Assembly (NCBI RefSeq): GCF_006538745.1
Contig: NZ_BJLR01000016.1
Span: 186,001-250,000 of the forward strand
Length of the DNA stretch: 64,000 nucleotides
Direction of reading: 5' to 3'
DNA from: Cellulomonas cellasea
GTDB lineage: Bacteria > Actinomycetota > Actinomycetes > Actinomycetales > Cellulomonadaceae
Part shown: positions 1-9,432 of the stretch, in pieces
Layout: every line of letters starts with the position of its first letter
How positions within the stretch are numbered: the first letter of the stretch is position 1
The notes under the pieces: model-generated
Databases searched by the model: none
Told to the model about the DNA's origin: nothing
What the model saw: the letters and a program-made list of their open reading frames with translations, nothing else
Translations under genes and position numbers: made by a program

Positions 1-1958
1 CAGTCGAGCACTGCGAACGAGGTGACGGTCAGCGCGCCGGCCGCGAGCACGGCGAGCGTGCGCCACCAGGTCAGCCGGACACCCGCGGCGAGGATCGCGA
101 GGACCGCGAACCCGGGCACGAGCGCGGGCGGGCCGCCGAAGTCCGCGCCGATGCTCGGCAGCCCGTCCAGCACGGTCGCGACGACGCCGACCACGGCGAC
201 GACCCCGGCGGCGAGGCGGCGGCGTCCGTGGGCGACGAGCGGGTTCGTGATCGCGACCGTGAGCAGGATGCTCGCGGCGGCGAACAGCGAGAACGCGGTG
301 TTGTTGAACCCGTAGAACCGGCCCGCGACCTGCGGCAGGACGCCCATCACCGCGGCGAGCTGGAGCCGCGCGCCCGTCGCGACGTCGACCGTGAGGACGA
401 CCGCCGTCACCGCGGCGACGACCCCGAGCGGCCCGAGCGGCCAGCGGCCCCAGCGGGGGAGCAGCGCGAGCGCGGTGAGGACCGTGATCCAGGCGACGAC
501 CAGCGCGGCGAGCGCGTACGACGGGGTGCTCGCGCGCCACCACGGCGACAGGTTCGCGAGGAACGTCGCGACCGGGTAGGTGGCGACCGCGACCCCGGCG
601 ATCCGCAGCTGGCGCAGGACCGCGCCCGGGCGGGTGGTCGCGGCGACGAGGCGGCGGCCGCGGCCGGGCCAGCGCCGGGCGACGGTGCGCCGGAGCCAGT
701 CGAGCACGCGCCCGTTGAGCCCGACGGACACGAGCGCGTAGAGGACGAGGTTGATGCCGACGAGCACGAGGTAGACCTGCCCCATGAGGGGCTGCGTGGC
801 GAGCGCGTGGCGGTTGGCGTCGATGAGCGCGGCAACCCGCTCGCTCGCGAGCGCGAGCCCCCCGGCGGTGAGCATCGGCGCCCCGACGACGACGCCGCTC
901 GGCGCGACGTCGCGCAGCCCGAGCCCGGTCAGCAGCGTGGGCGTCACGTCGGTCGCCTGGACGTACCCCGGCTGACGCGTCGAGCCCGAGACGAGGAACG
1001 CGTCGGTGTACGTGCCCTCGCCGGTCACGACGGGCCCGGTCGCGGCGGCGAGCTGCAGCGTCGCCTTGCGCCGGGAGTCGGCGAGCGAGACCACGAGCAC
1101 CGTGGCGCCCGTGCGGGAGTCGTCGACCGCGTCGAGCACCGCGCGCACGCGGGCGTCGATCGCCTGCGCCTGCTCGCCGCGGGTCGGCTCGGTCACGGCG
1201 TCGGTCCCGCGCACCTCGTCGAGCGACGGGTCGACCGCCTCGCCGGCCAGCGCGGGGTCGCTCGCGGGGCGGGACCGCGTCGCGTACCCGGGGTCGCGCA
1301 CCGAGCCGACGTCGACGACGAGCAGGTCGGCGGTCTCCAGCGCGTCCTCGGCGCGGCGCTCGAGGTCGTCGGGGTCGACGGGGGAGGCGAGGTGCTCCCC
1401 GACGGGCACGCCGTCCGAGCCCGCGAGCGCGATCGCCGCCCCGGGGCCGATCCCGACGACCTGCGCGCCGCCCTCGAGCAGCGTGTCGCCGAGCATCCCG
1501 AGCCGCGCGTCGTACGACTCGAGCTCGGCCGACTCGACGTAGTCCGCCCAGCCGGGCACGGCCGACCCCGGCATCGGCTCGCGCAGGCGGCGGCACGTGC
1601 CGTCCTCGACGAGCAGGTCGCCCGCGCGGTTGCCCGCGGACACCGCGAGCCAGCCGTCCGCGGGGCACGCGGACGTGCGGATGCTGCGCGCCGCGACGGT
1701 CCCGACGGCGCCCTCGCGGGAGAGCGTCCACAGCGCGGGGGTCGTGAGCGAGCCCAGGTCGTCCCAGCGCAGGCCGGTCGTGCCGATGAGGACGACGGGG
1801 GGTGCGTCCGTCGGGACGGCGCTGGGTGCACCGGCCGCGCTCGCAGCGGCGAGGCCGAGCGCCGGGCCGACCGCCAGCACCGCCGCGAGCGCCGCGGTCA
1901 GCACCGCGCGCCGGGCACGCGCCGGCGCGGACGGGCGCGCGAGGTCGGGGAGGGGCAC
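1..1958 (-). CDS. Conserved actinobacterial multi-pass membrane protein with large exported domain (3' end outside window)
   Basis: The frame is open from a GTG at 1958 to the window edge (652 codons, no stop), so the C-terminus is missing. Residues about 17-45 form a signal/anchor helix. Residues about 50-385 are a soluble, presumably exported domain opening with PPVVLIGTTGLRWDD, which resembles the start of alkaline-phosphatase-superfamily lumenal domains but lacks a clear metal-binding set. From about residue 395 there are at least six hydrophobic helices, with the motif GRFYGFNNTAFSLF near residues 546-559. I know that motif from conserved actinobacterial membrane proteins of unknown function. 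It is transcribed away from pheA. No function is assigned; an envelope role is likely from topology alone. Confidence 0.75.
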   Translation of the reverse strand, partial: MPLPDLARPSAPARARRAVLTAALAAVLAVGPALGLAAASAAGAPSAVPTDAPPVVLIGTTGLRWDDLGSLTTPALWTLSREGAVGTVAARSIRTSACPADGWLAVSAGNRAGDLLVEDGTCRRLREPMPGSAVPGWADYVESAELESYDARLGMLGDTLLEGGAQVVGIGPGAAIALAGSDGVPVGEHLASPVDPDDLERRAEDALETADLLVVDVGSVRDPGYATRSRPASDPALAGEAVDPSLDEVRGTDAVTEPTRGEQAQAIDARVRAVLDAVDDSRTGATVLVVSLADSRRKATLQLAAATGPVVTGEGTYTDAFLVSGSTRQPGYVQATDVTPTLLTGLGLRDVAPSGVVVGAPMLTAGGLALASERVAALIDANRHALATQPLMGQVYLVLVGINLVLYALVSVGLNGRVLDWLRRTVARRWPGRGRRLVAATTRPGAVLRQLRIAGVAVATYPVATFLANLSPWWRASTPSYALAALVVAWITVLTALALLPRWGRWPLGPLGVVAAVTAVVLTVDVATGARLQLAAVMGVLPQVAGRFYGFNNTAFSLFAAASILLTVAITNPLVAHGRRRLAAGVVAVVGVVATVLDGLPSIGADFGGPPALVPGFAVLAILAAGVRLTWWRTLAVLAAGALTVTSFAVLD

Positions 1959-2136
1959 CGGTCCAGCCTACGGTCGCACTAGGCTCGTCGGGCCGGTGGC
2001 CCTGCCGTCGTGCCACGACCGCCCAGGACGTCCACGACCGCCCCGCACGCACGCACGAGACGTCCACGCCCGCTCCGCACGCGCGGCGCGGGCACGGGTG
2101 CACCGACCGACACCCCGACACGACGGAGGACCTCGC

Positions 2137-3105
2137 ATGGCAGCCCTGCGCTACGCCTACCTCGGCCCCGCCGGGACGTTCACCGAGGCGGCCCTGCGCC
2201 AGGTCGTGAGCCCCGACGAGGCGCAGTACCTGCCGCAGGCCGACGTGGTCTCGGCGATCGAGGCGGTGCGCACCGGGGCCGCGGACCGTGCGGTCGTCGC
2301 GATCGAGAGCACCGCCGAGGGCGGCGTGACGGCGACGCTCGACGCGCTCGCGGTCGGCTCGCCGCTCGTCCTGCTGCGCGAGGTGCTCGTGCCCGTCGGG
2401 TTCACGCTCGCCGCGGGGCCGGGCGTCACGCTCGACCGGGTCCGGCGCCTGAGCGCGCACCCGCACGCGTGGGCGCTGTGCCGGCGCTGGCTCGCGGAGA
2501 ACCTGCCCGACGTGGTGCACGTGCCCGCGACGTCGAACACCGCGCCCGCGTCGCTCATCGCCGAGCAGGTCGCGACCGGGCGACCGGTGAGCGGACCCGA
2601 CGGCCCGGGGTTCGACGCCGCGCTCGTCCCGCCGCCCGCGGTCCAGCACTACGGCCTGCACACCCTCGCGGCGGACGTCGCCGACCACGACAACGCCGTG
2701 ACGCGCTTCGTCGTGATCGGCCGCCCCGGGGAGGTCCCGCCGCCCACCGGCGCGGACAAGACGACGATCGTCGTGCACCTGCCGAGCAACGAGGCCGGCG
2801 CCCTGCTCACGATGCTCGAGCAGCTCGCGGTGCGCGGCGTGAACCTCTCCCGGATCGAGTCCCGCCCCATCGGCGACGAGCTCGGCCGCTACTCGTTCTC
2901 GATGGACGCCGAGGGGCACATCGCGGAGGAGCGCATGGGCGAGGCGCTCATGGGGCTGCACCGCGTGTGCCCGCACGTGCGGTTCCTCGGCTCCTACCCG
3001 CGGGCCGACGGCGTCCCGGCGGACGTGCACACGGGCACGGCCGACGACGACTTCCGCGACGCGCGCGGCTGGCTCGCGACGCTCCGGCGCGGCGAGGTCG
3101 TCTGA
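2137..3105 (+). CDS. pheA: Prephenate dehydratase
   Basis: Cytosolic enzyme converting prephenate to phenylpyruvate in phenylalanine biosynthesis. The 322-residue product is the stand-alone dehydratase type without a chorismate mutase domain. It opens with AALRYAYLGPAGTFTEAAL, the N-terminal catalytic-lobe signature. The catalytic TRF triad is T189-R190-F191. A C-terminal regulatory ACT domain (about 205-285) contains the ESRP motif (241-244) that binds phenylalanine for feedback inhibition. The ATG at 2137 is preceded by GGAGGA at 2125-2130, which fixes the start despite a long open upstream frame. It converges on the lipid kinase gene. Confidence 0.96.
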   Translation: MAALRYAYLGPAGTFTEAALRQVVSPDEAQYLPQADVVSAIEAVRTGAADRAVVAIESTAEGGVTATLDALAVGSPLVLLREVLVPVGFTLAAGPGVTLDRVRRLSAHPHAWALCRRWLAENLPDVVHVPATSNTAPASLIAEQVATGRPVSGPDGPGFDAALVPPPAVQHYGLHTLAADVADHDNAVTRFVVIGRPGEVPPPTGADKTTIVVHLPSNEAGALLTMLEQLAVRGVNLSRIESRPIGDELGRYSFSMDAEGHIAEERMGEALMGLHRVCPHVRFLGSYPRADGVPADVHTGTADDDFRDARGWLATLRRGEVV

Positions 3106-3172
3106 CCTCAGGGGCGCCCGGGGCGCCGGTCGACGCCCGGCGGGCGGCCCGGTGATGCGGCCCGCGGGCTCG

Positions 3173-4360
3173 TCAGAGGCTCGGGACCCGCACCACGAGC
3201 GCGCCCTTGTCGACGTGCGCGGTGAGCTCGAGCGCGCGGCCCACGAGGTCGCCGTCGACCTGCACGTGCTCGCCGCCCGAGACGCGCACCCGGATCTTGC
3301 GTGCCCGCGCGTGGTCGATGCGCCCGATCTTGTTGGGCAGGTCGGTCTTGACGCCGACGCCCTGCAGCGCGACCTCGCCGAGCAGCTGCGCCCAGCCGGC
3401 GACCCCGCCGCGCGTGTCGATGGCCGCGATGTCGAGCCAGCCGTCGTCGAGCACCGCGTCGGGCAGGAGCGTGATACCGCCGGGCAGCTTGCCGCAGTTG
3501 CCGATGAGCAGGCTGCGCAGGCGCACGGGGGTCGGCTGGTGGTCGTCGAGCCGGACCATCGTGCGCAGCCGGCGCCCGTGCAGGTGCTTGATGCCCGAGA
3601 CGAAGTAGGCCATCCAGCCGACGCGCGCCTTGAGGGTGTCGTCGGTGTCGGCGACCATCGCGGCGTCGAAGCCGATCCCGGCGATCACGAGGAAGATGTG
3701 GTCCTGGTCGGCCGGCGCCTCGGGCGTGGTCTCCGAGGTCGTGTCGATCGGCTCCTGCTTCGGGGTGCCGGGGGGAGCGGGCGGGCCCTCGACGCCCTCG
3801 CCCTCGGGCGCGAACTTCGTGATCCGCAGCCAGCCGACGTCGATGGTCTTGTCCTGCCCGGCGAGCGCGATGCGCAGCGCCTCCGGGATGTCGGCGACGG
3901 GGATGTCGAGGTTGCGCGCGAGCAGGTTGCCGGTGCCGGACGGCAGGAGCGCCATCGGCACCCCGGTCCCGACGAGCCCCTCGGCGACCGCGCGGACGGT
4001 CCCGTCGCCACCGACCGCGACGACGACCTTCGCGCCCTGCTCGACGGCCTCGCGCGTCTGCCCGACGCCCGGGTCCTCGACGCTCGTCTCGATCCACAGC
4101 GGCTCGGGGTACCCGCGCTCCGTCACGGCGCGCACGACGCCGTCGCGCAGGTCGGCCACGTCGGGCTTCGACGGGTTCGCGACGAACGCCACGAGGGGAT
4201 ACCGCAGGTCCGCGGCCTCGACGACGTCGCGCGTCTCGGCGCGTGCGGTCTCGACGGTCGTCTGCATCTCGCGCTGCCTCCCGCGCAGCGAGAGACCGAG
4301 CCCGAGCGAGACCGTCGCGATCAGTGCGGCCGCGAGCGCGAGCCAGCCCTCCCATGTCAT
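3173..4360 (-). CDS. Diacylglycerol/lipid kinase, DAGK catalytic family
   Basis: ATP-dependent lipid kinase of the DgkB/YegS family, likely phosphorylating diacylglycerol or a related lipid at the membrane. The 395-residue protein has an N-terminal membrane anchor (residues 5-25), a short charged linker, then the DAGK catalytic domain. The nucleotide-binding GGDGT motif is at 116-120 and the PSGTGN motif at 139-144. The C-terminal half has the expected beta-rich fold with a conserved VDGD near the end. A roughly 35-residue Pro/Glu/Thr-rich insertion (around 3715-3800) separates the two lobes. It lies between pheA and serS, facing pheA and diverging from serS. The N-terminal anchor is less usual, as many homologues are soluble. 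Confidence 0.9.
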   Translation of the reverse strand: MTWEGWLALAAALIATVSLGLGLSLRGRQREMQTTVETARAETRDVVEAADLRYPLVAFVANPSKPDVADLRDGVVRAVTERGYPEPLWIETSVEDPGVGQTREAVEQGAKVVVAVGGDGTVRAVAEGLVGTGVPMALLPSGTGNLLARNLDIPVADIPEALRIALAGQDKTIDVGWLRITKFAPEGEGVEGPPAPPGTPKQEPIDTTSETTPEAPADQDHIFLVIAGIGFDAAMVADTDDTLKARVGWMAYFVSGIKHLHGRRLRTMVRLDDHQPTPVRLRSLLIGNCGKLPGGITLLPDAVLDDGWLDIAAIDTRGGVAGWAQLLGEVALQGVGVKTDLPNKIGRIDHARARKIRVRVSGGEHVQVDGDLVGRALELTAHVDKGALVVRVPSL

Positions 4361-4523
4361 GCGGTCAACCTAGGGGCAGGTGCGCCGACGCGCGCGCGGC
4401 GGCGCCCCATCGAGGCGCAGGTCACCCGCGCGGGGGCGGACGGGGGCCCCGCGACCCCTCGGCGCGCCGACCCGTCCGTTATGCCCGTGACGCAGTCGTC
4501 GGACCTCTCGATACGCTCGGACG

Positions 4524-5798
4524 GTGATCGACCTTCGACTCCTGCGGGAGGACCCCGAGCTCGTCCGTGCCAGCCAGCGTGCGCGCGGCGACGACCCCGA
4601 CCTCGTCGACCGGGTGCTCGAGACGGACTCCCGGCGCCGGGCGGCCCTCACGGAGTTCGAGCAGCTGCGCGCCGAGCAGAAGCAGCACGGCAAGAAGGTC
4701 GCGGCGGCGACGGGCGACGAGAAGGCCGAGCTGCTCGCGCACGGCAAGGCGCTCTCCGAGCGGGTCAAGGCGCTCCAGGCGGAGGCCGACGAGGCCGAGC
4801 GGGTCGCCACCGACCTCGCGCGGAGCATCGGCAACGTGATCGAGGACGGCGTCCCGCCCGGCGGCGAGGACGACTACGTGGTGCTGCGCCACGAGGGCAC
4901 GCCGCGCGACTTCGCCGCGGAGGGCTTCACGCCGCGCGACCACCTCGACCTCGGGGAGCGGCTCGCGGCGATCGACACCGAGCGCGGCGCCAAGGTCTCG
5001 GGCGCCCGGTTCTACTACCTCACGGGCATCGGTGCCCGGCTCGAGCTCGCGCTGCTCAACGCCGCCGTCGACCTCGCGCTCGCGGCCGGGTTCACGCCCG
5101 TCATCACCCCGACGCTGGTCAAGCCCGAGGTCATGGCCGGCACCGGGTTCCTCGGCGCGCACGCCGACGAGATCTACCGCCTCGAGGCCGACGACCTCTA
5201 CCTGGTGGGCACGAGCGAGGTCGCCCTCGCCGGGTACCACTCGGGCGAGATCCTCGACCTGACCGCCGGCCCGAAGCGGTACGCGGGCTGGTCGGCGTGC
5301 TACCGCCGCGAGGCCGGCTCGTACGGCAAGGACACCCGCGGCATCATCCGCGTGCACCAGTTCCACAAGGTCGAGGCGTTCAGCTGGACGACCGTGGAGG
5401 ACGCCGCGGACGAGCACCGGCGCATCCTCGGCTGGGAGGAGCAGATGCTCCGGCTCGCCGGGCTGCCGTACCGGGTCATCGACACCGCGGCGGGCGACCT
5501 CGGGTCGAGCGCGGCGCGCAAGTTCGACTGCGAGGCGTGGCTGCCCACGCAGGAGCGCTACCTCGAGCTGACGTCGACCTCGAACTGCACGACGTTCCAG
5601 GCCCGGCGCCTGGGCGTCCGCGAGCGCACCGCGACCGGCGAGCTCCGGCCCGTGGCGACGCTCAACGGCACGCTCGCGACGACCCGCTGGATCGTCGCCA
5701 TCCTGGAGAACCACCAGCAGGCCGACGGGTCGGTGCGCGTGCCCGAGGGCCTGCGTCCGTACCTCGGCGGCCTCGAGACCCTGGAGCCGGTGCGATGA
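4524..5798 (+). CDS. serS: Seryl-tRNA synthetase
   Basis: Class II synthetase charging tRNA-Ser (two tRNA-Ser genes lie elsewhere in this window). The 424-residue protein has the N-terminal tRNA-binding helical hairpin (about 25-105, rich in Glu, Lys and Arg) and a catalytic core with motif 2 around [16 protein letters not shown] and motif 3 around [17 protein letters not shown], both typical of SerRS. It begins with GTG at 4524 ([14 protein letters not shown] is the family start). Its stop overlaps the start of the HAD phosphatase by ATGA, so the two are translationally coupled. Confidence 0.97.
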   Translation: MIDLRLLREDPELVRASQRARGDDPDLVDRVLETDSRRRAALTEFEQLRAEQKQHGKKVAAATGDEKAELLAHGKALSERVKALQAEADEAERVATDLARSIGNVIEDGVPPGGEDDYVVLRHEGTPRDFAAEGFTPRDHLDLGERLAAIDTERGAKVSGARFYYLTGIGARLELALLNAAVDLALAAGFTPVITPTLVKPEVMAGTGFLGAHADEIYRLEADDLYLVGTSEVALAGYHSGEILDLTAGPKRYAGWSACYRREAGSYGKDTRGIIRVHQFHKVEAFSWTTVEDAADEHRRILGWEEQMLRLAGLPYRVIDTAAGDLGSSAARKFDCEAWLPTQERYLELTSTSNCTTFQARRLGVRERTATGELRPVATLNGTLATTRWIVAILENHQQADGSVRVPEGLRPYLGGLETLEPVR

Positions 5799-6607
5799 GC
5801 CACACCCGCAGCGTGGCGAGCAGCCTCGTCGCCCTCGACGTCGACGGGACCCTGATGTCCTACGCGGGCGTCATCTCGCCCGAGGTGCGCGAGGCCGTGC
5901 ACGCGCTGCGGGACGCGGGCGCGCACGTCGTGCTCGCGACCGGGCGGTCCGCGGTGTCGGTCGTCCCCGTCGCGCACGACCTCGGCCTCGACAGCGGCTG
6001 GGTCGTCGCGTCGAACGGCGCGGTGACGCTGCGGCTGGACCCTGCGCACGACGGCGGGTACGAGGTGGCCGACGTCATCCGGTTCGACCCCGAGCCGGTG
6101 CTGCGGGTGCTCCGGCTCGAGATGCCCGACGCGCTGTACGCGGTCGAGGACGTCGGCACAGGGTTCCGGGTCAGCGCGCCGTTCCCCGCGGAGGAGCTCG
6201 GCGGCGACCACCGCGTCGTGTCCTTCGAGGAGCTGTGCAGCGAGTCGGTGACCCGCGTGATCATGCGCGACCCGAACGGCACGCCGCAGGAGTTCCACGC
6301 GCTCGTCGAGCGCGTCGGCCTGCACGAGGTGTCGTACGCGGTCGGCTGGTCGGCGTGGCTCGACCTGTCGCCGGGCGGGGTGTCCAAGGGCACGGCGCTC
6401 GAGGAGCTGCGCCGGGAGCTCGGCGTCGAGCCGTTCGCCACCGTCGCGATCGGGGACGGCAACAACGACCTCGAGATGCTGCGGTGGGCCGCGCGCGGGG
6501 TCGCGATGGGCCACGCCGCGGAGCCCGTGCGGGCCGCCGCCGACGAGGTGACCGGCACGATCGACGACGACGGCGCGCTCGAGGTGCTGCGGAGCCTGCT
6601 CGCCTGA
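5795..6607 (+). CDS. HAD-superfamily phosphatase, Cof type
   Basis: Soluble phosphatase acting on a phosphorylated small molecule, probably a sugar phosphate or similar. At 270 residues it matches the Cof/YidA class with a C2 cap. Motif I is DVDGT with D15 and D17 (nucleophile and acid/base). Motif II is in LATGRS, motif III is the lysine in GGVSKGTAL, and motif IV is GDGNND at 220-225. The start ATG at 5795 overlaps the serS stop, a serS-HAD coupling I know from other actinobacteria. The substrate cannot be told from sequence. Confidence 0.92.
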   Translation: MSHTRSVASSLVALDVDGTLMSYAGVISPEVREAVHALRDAGAHVVLATGRSAVSVVPVAHDLGLDSGWVVASNGAVTLRLDPAHDGGYEVADVIRFDPEPVLRVLRLEMPDALYAVEDVGTGFRVSAPFPAEELGGDHRVVSFEELCSESVTRVIMRDPNGTPQEFHALVERVGLHEVSYAVGWSAWLDLSPGGVSKGTALEELRRELGVEPFATVAIGDGNNDLEMLRWAARGVAMGHAAEPVRAAADEVTGTIDDDGALEVLRSLLA

Positions 6608-6645
6608 CGAGCCGTCGCGCACGTCCGGGGTGGACAATCCCAGAC

Positions 6646-7674
6646 ATGGCGCACGGCATCGAGGACGTGGCCCGGGTCGCCGGGGTCTCCACGGCGACCG
6701 TGTCGCGCGCGCTGCGCGGGATCCCGGGCGTCGCCCCGTCGACGCGCGACCACGTGCTCGCCGTCGCCGGCGAGCTCGGGTACGTCGCGTCGCCGACGGC
6801 CGCGAGCCTCGCGACGGGCCGCACCCGCACGGTCGGGATCATCTCGCCGTGGGTCAACCACTGGTTCCACGCCGAGGTCATCGAGGGCGCCGAGCAGGCG
6901 CTGCGCGAGCACGGGTACGACGCGCTGCTGCACACGTTCGACATGGAGCGCGAGCGGCCGCGGCGCCGGCTCGACCCGGGTGCGCTGCGGCGCCGGGTCG
7001 ACGGCGTGATCGTCGTCGGCGGCCCGCTCGTGGCGGACGAGGTGCGGGTCGTCGAGGACCTCGGGGTGCCGGTCGTGTTCGTCGGCTCGGGGGCGCCGGG
7101 GCACGTGGTCGTGCGCCTGGACGACGCGCGCACGGCCCGGGTCGCGACCCGGCACCTGCTCGACCTCGGGCACCGCGTCGTCGGGCACGTCACCGGTGCG
7201 GTGGTCGACGACGGGCCCGCGGCGCCGTCGTGGTGGCGGCGCGCCGGGTGGAGCGCGGCGCTCGCGGACGCGGGGCTGTCCGCGGACCCCGACCTCGAGG
7301 TCGACGGGCGCTACGACGTCGACGGCGGGCGGGCGTCGACGCACGTGCTGCTCGACCGCCGCCCCGACGTCACGGGGGTGTTCGCGGCGTCCGACGAGAT
7401 GGCGATGGGCGTCGTGCTCGCGGCCCGCGACCGCGGCCTGCGCGTGCCCGACGACCTGTCGGTCGTCGGGGTGGACGGGCACGCGCTCGGCGAGCTCGTC
7501 GGCCTCACCACGATGGTGCAGCCCGCGGTCCGGCAGGGCGGCGCGGCGGCCCGGGTGCTGCTCGACCGGGTCTCGGGGGAGCCGCTGCCGCCGCGCGACG
7601 TGGTGTTCGAGACCGAGCTGCTCGTGCGCACGTCGACCGCGGTACCGCGCGTGGGCGCCCTCGTCGGGCGGTGA
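6646..7674 (+). CDS. LacI-family transcriptional regulator
   Basis: Sugar-responsive DNA-binding protein, 342 residues. The N-terminal helix-turn-helix (residues 4-24, IEDVARVAGVSTATVSRALR) and hinge region are typical. The rest is a periplasmic-binding-protein-like effector domain. The ATG at 6646 is chosen because the HTH starts immediately after it; the frame is open far upstream. The gene sits directly before, and in the same orientation as, an alpha-glucoside-type ABC importer. A CRE-like operator lies between them (7823-7836), so it most likely represses the importer until the sugar or a derivative binds. The effector is inferred from the neighbours only. Confidence 0.93.
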   Translation: MAHGIEDVARVAGVSTATVSRALRGIPGVAPSTRDHVLAVAGELGYVASPTAASLATGRTRTVGIISPWVNHWFHAEVIEGAEQALREHGYDALLHTFDMERERPRRRLDPGALRRRVDGVIVVGGPLVADEVRVVEDLGVPVVFVGSGAPGHVVVRLDDARTARVATRHLLDLGHRVVGHVTGAVVDDGPAAPSWWRRAGWSAALADAGLSADPDLEVDGRYDVDGGRASTHVLLDRRPDVTGVFAASDEMAMGVVLAARDRGLRVPDDLSVVGVDGHALGELVGLTTMVQPAVRQGGAAARVLLDRVSGEPLPPRDVVFETELLVRTSTAVPRVGALVGR

Positions 7675-7822
7675 GGGCGCCCTCGTCGGGCCGTGAGGTT
7701 GAGTGCCGGCCGGTGAGGGGTTGGTGAGCACCCGGTGAGACGCCGGTGCCCGTGGGCGAGTCGTCGCCTTTGTGACGCAATCGTGACCCGCTGAACTGCG
7801 GTTTCGGCTTGCGGCAACGGAA

Positions 7823-7836
7823 TGTAAACGCTTGCA
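7823..7836 (+). promoter_or_regulatory. Candidate LacI-family operator before the ABC importer
   Basis: TGTAAACGCTTGCA is an imperfect palindrome centred on CG, with five of seven base pairs symmetrical. It fits the LacI/CcpA-family operator pattern TG.AA.CG.TT.CA. It lies 77 bases before the binding-protein start and downstream of the LacI gene. A small extra palindrome, TTGCGGCAA, sits just upstream at 7809-7817. Confidence 0.7.
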
Positions 7837-7912
7837 TCATCAGCAAGGTTGCGGGCGCCGAGGACGCACGTCGGTGCGGGTCGCCTGTGACGCACAACGA
7901 CGTGGAGGTCAG

Positions 7913-9286
7913 ATGAACGGCATGCGCAGGCGCCGCGGGACCGCGGTAGTGGCAGCGGGGGCGGGGCTCACCCTCCTCCTGGCGGCGTGCTCGGGCGGCG
8001 GTGACGAGGGCGGCGGCGACGCCGAGGGGACCGCGAACGAGACCGACTGCAGCGCGTACGAGGAGTACGGGGACCTGTCGGGCAAGACCGTCTCGGTCTA
8101 CACCTCGATCGTCGACCCGGAGTCCGAGGAGCAGATCAACTCCTACCAGCCGTTCGTCGACTGCACCGGCGTCGAGATCGACTACGAGGGCTCGCGCGAG
8201 TTCGAGGCGCAGCTCCCCGTCCGCCTGACGGCCGGCAACCCGCCGGACATCGCGTACGTCCCGCAGCCCGGGTTCCTCAAGTCCCTCGTCGCGGACTTCC
8301 CCGACCAGGTCGTCCCGGCACCGCAGTCCGTGATCGACAACGCCACGGAGTTCTACACCGAGGAGTGGGTGAACTACGGCACGGTCGACGGCACGCTCTA
8401 CGCGACGCCGCTCGGCGCGAACGTGAAGTCGTTCGTCTGGTACTCGCCGCTGGCCTTCGAGGACGCCGGCTACGAGATCCCCACCACGTGGGACGAGCTC
8501 ATGGACCTGTCCCAGCAGATCGTCGACGACGGCGGCGTGCCGTGGTGCGCCGGCATCGAGTCCGGTGACGCGACCGGCTGGCCCGCCACCGACTGGCTCG
8601 AGGACGTCGTGCTCCGCACCGCGGGCGCCGACGTGTACGACCAGTGGGTCAACCACGAGATCCCCTTCAACGACCCGCAGATCGTCGAGGCGCTCGGCAC
8701 GGTCGGGGAGATCCTCAAGAACGACGAGTACGTCAACGGCGGCCTCGGCAACGTCCAGTCGATCGCGACGGCGGCGTGGAACGAGTCGGCCAACGGCATC
8801 CCCGACGGCACCTGCTGGCTGCACCGCGCGGCCAACTTCTACCAGGCCAACTGGGACGAGAGCCTCGAGGTCGCCGAGGACGGCGACGTCTACGCGTTCT
8901 ACCTGCCCGGCGTGTCCGAGGACGACAAGCCGCTGCTCGGCGCCGGCGAGTTCGTGACGGCGTTCAGCGACCGTCCCGAGGTCGAGGCGTTCCAGGCGTT
9001 CCTGTCGAGCCCCGAGTGGGCAAACTCCAAGGCGAGCGTCACGGCGCAGGGCTGGTTCTCGGCGAACAACGGCCTCGACCCGGAGCTCATCAAGTCCCCG
9101 ATCGACAAGCTGGCGTTCGAGCTCCTCACGAGCGACGAGTACACGTTCCGCTTCGACGGCTCCGACCAGATGCCGGGTGCCGTGGGCACCGGGTCGTTCT
9201 GGACGGAGATGACGGCGTGGGTCGCGAACGACAAGTCCGACGAGGACGTGCTGTCCGCGATCGAGGCCTCCTGGCCGACCTCGTGA
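7913..9286 (+). CDS. aglE: Alpha-glucoside-type ABC transporter, substrate-binding lipoprotein
   Basis: Family 1 extracellular sugar-binding protein of an importer. A lipoprotein signal peptide precedes the lipobox LLAAC with the lipidated cysteine at residue 26. The mature 430 residues contain SVYTSIVDPESEEQINSY near the start and DGTLYATPLGANVKSFVWYS in the middle, features of AglE-like alpha-glucoside binding proteins. The ATG at 7913 has GTGGAGG just upstream; an internal ATG at 7922 would also leave a working signal. Two permease genes follow after a 146-base gap holding a strong hairpin. Substrate class is by resemblance, not proof. Confidence 0.88.
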   Translation: MNGMRRRRGTAVVAAGAGLTLLLAACSGGGDEGGGDAEGTANETDCSAYEEYGDLSGKTVSVYTSIVDPESEEQINSYQPFVDCTGVEIDYEGSREFEAQLPVRLTAGNPPDIAYVPQPGFLKSLVADFPDQVVPAPQSVIDNATEFYTEEWVNYGTVDGTLYATPLGANVKSFVWYSPLAFEDAGYEIPTTWDELMDLSQQIVDDGGVPWCAGIESGDATGWPATDWLEDVVLRTAGADVYDQWVNHEIPFNDPQIVEALGTVGEILKNDEYVNGGLGNVQSIATAAWNESANGIPDGTCWLHRAANFYQANWDESLEVAEDGDVYAFYLPGVSEDDKPLLGAGEFVTAFSDRPEVEAFQAFLSSPEWANSKASVTAQGWFSANNGLDPELIKSPIDKLAFELLTSDEYTFRFDGSDQMPGAVGTGSFWTEMTAWVANDKSDEDVLSAIEASWPTS

Positions 9287-9330
9287 CCGTCGCCTCCTAG
9301 GCCCGACCGGGCCGCGGAGGCCACGCACCA

Positions 9331-9372
9331 GGCCGCGGCGGGCGTCCCCCTCCAGGGGCGCCCGCCGCGGCC
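9331..9372 (+). terminator. Intra-operon hairpin between binding protein and permeases
   Basis: A GC-only stem with 14-base arms (GGCCGCGGCGGGCG against its complement) continues into an inner CCCC/GGGG stem after a one-base bulge. No T-run follows. In this position such hairpins usually attenuate read-through or protect the upstream mRNA, giving more binding protein than permease. Confidence 0.8.
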
Positions 9373-9432
9373 CGTCACGTACCCGGTGGCGCCGCCGCCG
9401 GTGGCCGGCCAGAGAAGTCGTGGAGGTGGAGC

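Noticed and set aside
228-1982. Long plus-strand frame opposite the partial membrane protein
   Set aside because: Arg/Glu/Asp/Gly-rich composition typical of an antisense shadow in GC-rich DNA. The minus strand encodes a coherent membrane protein.
3106-3172. GC-rich palindromic stretch between pheA and the lipid kinase gene as a terminator
   Set aside because: GGCGCCC/GGGCGCC has a one-base loop and no better stem was found, so it was not annotated.
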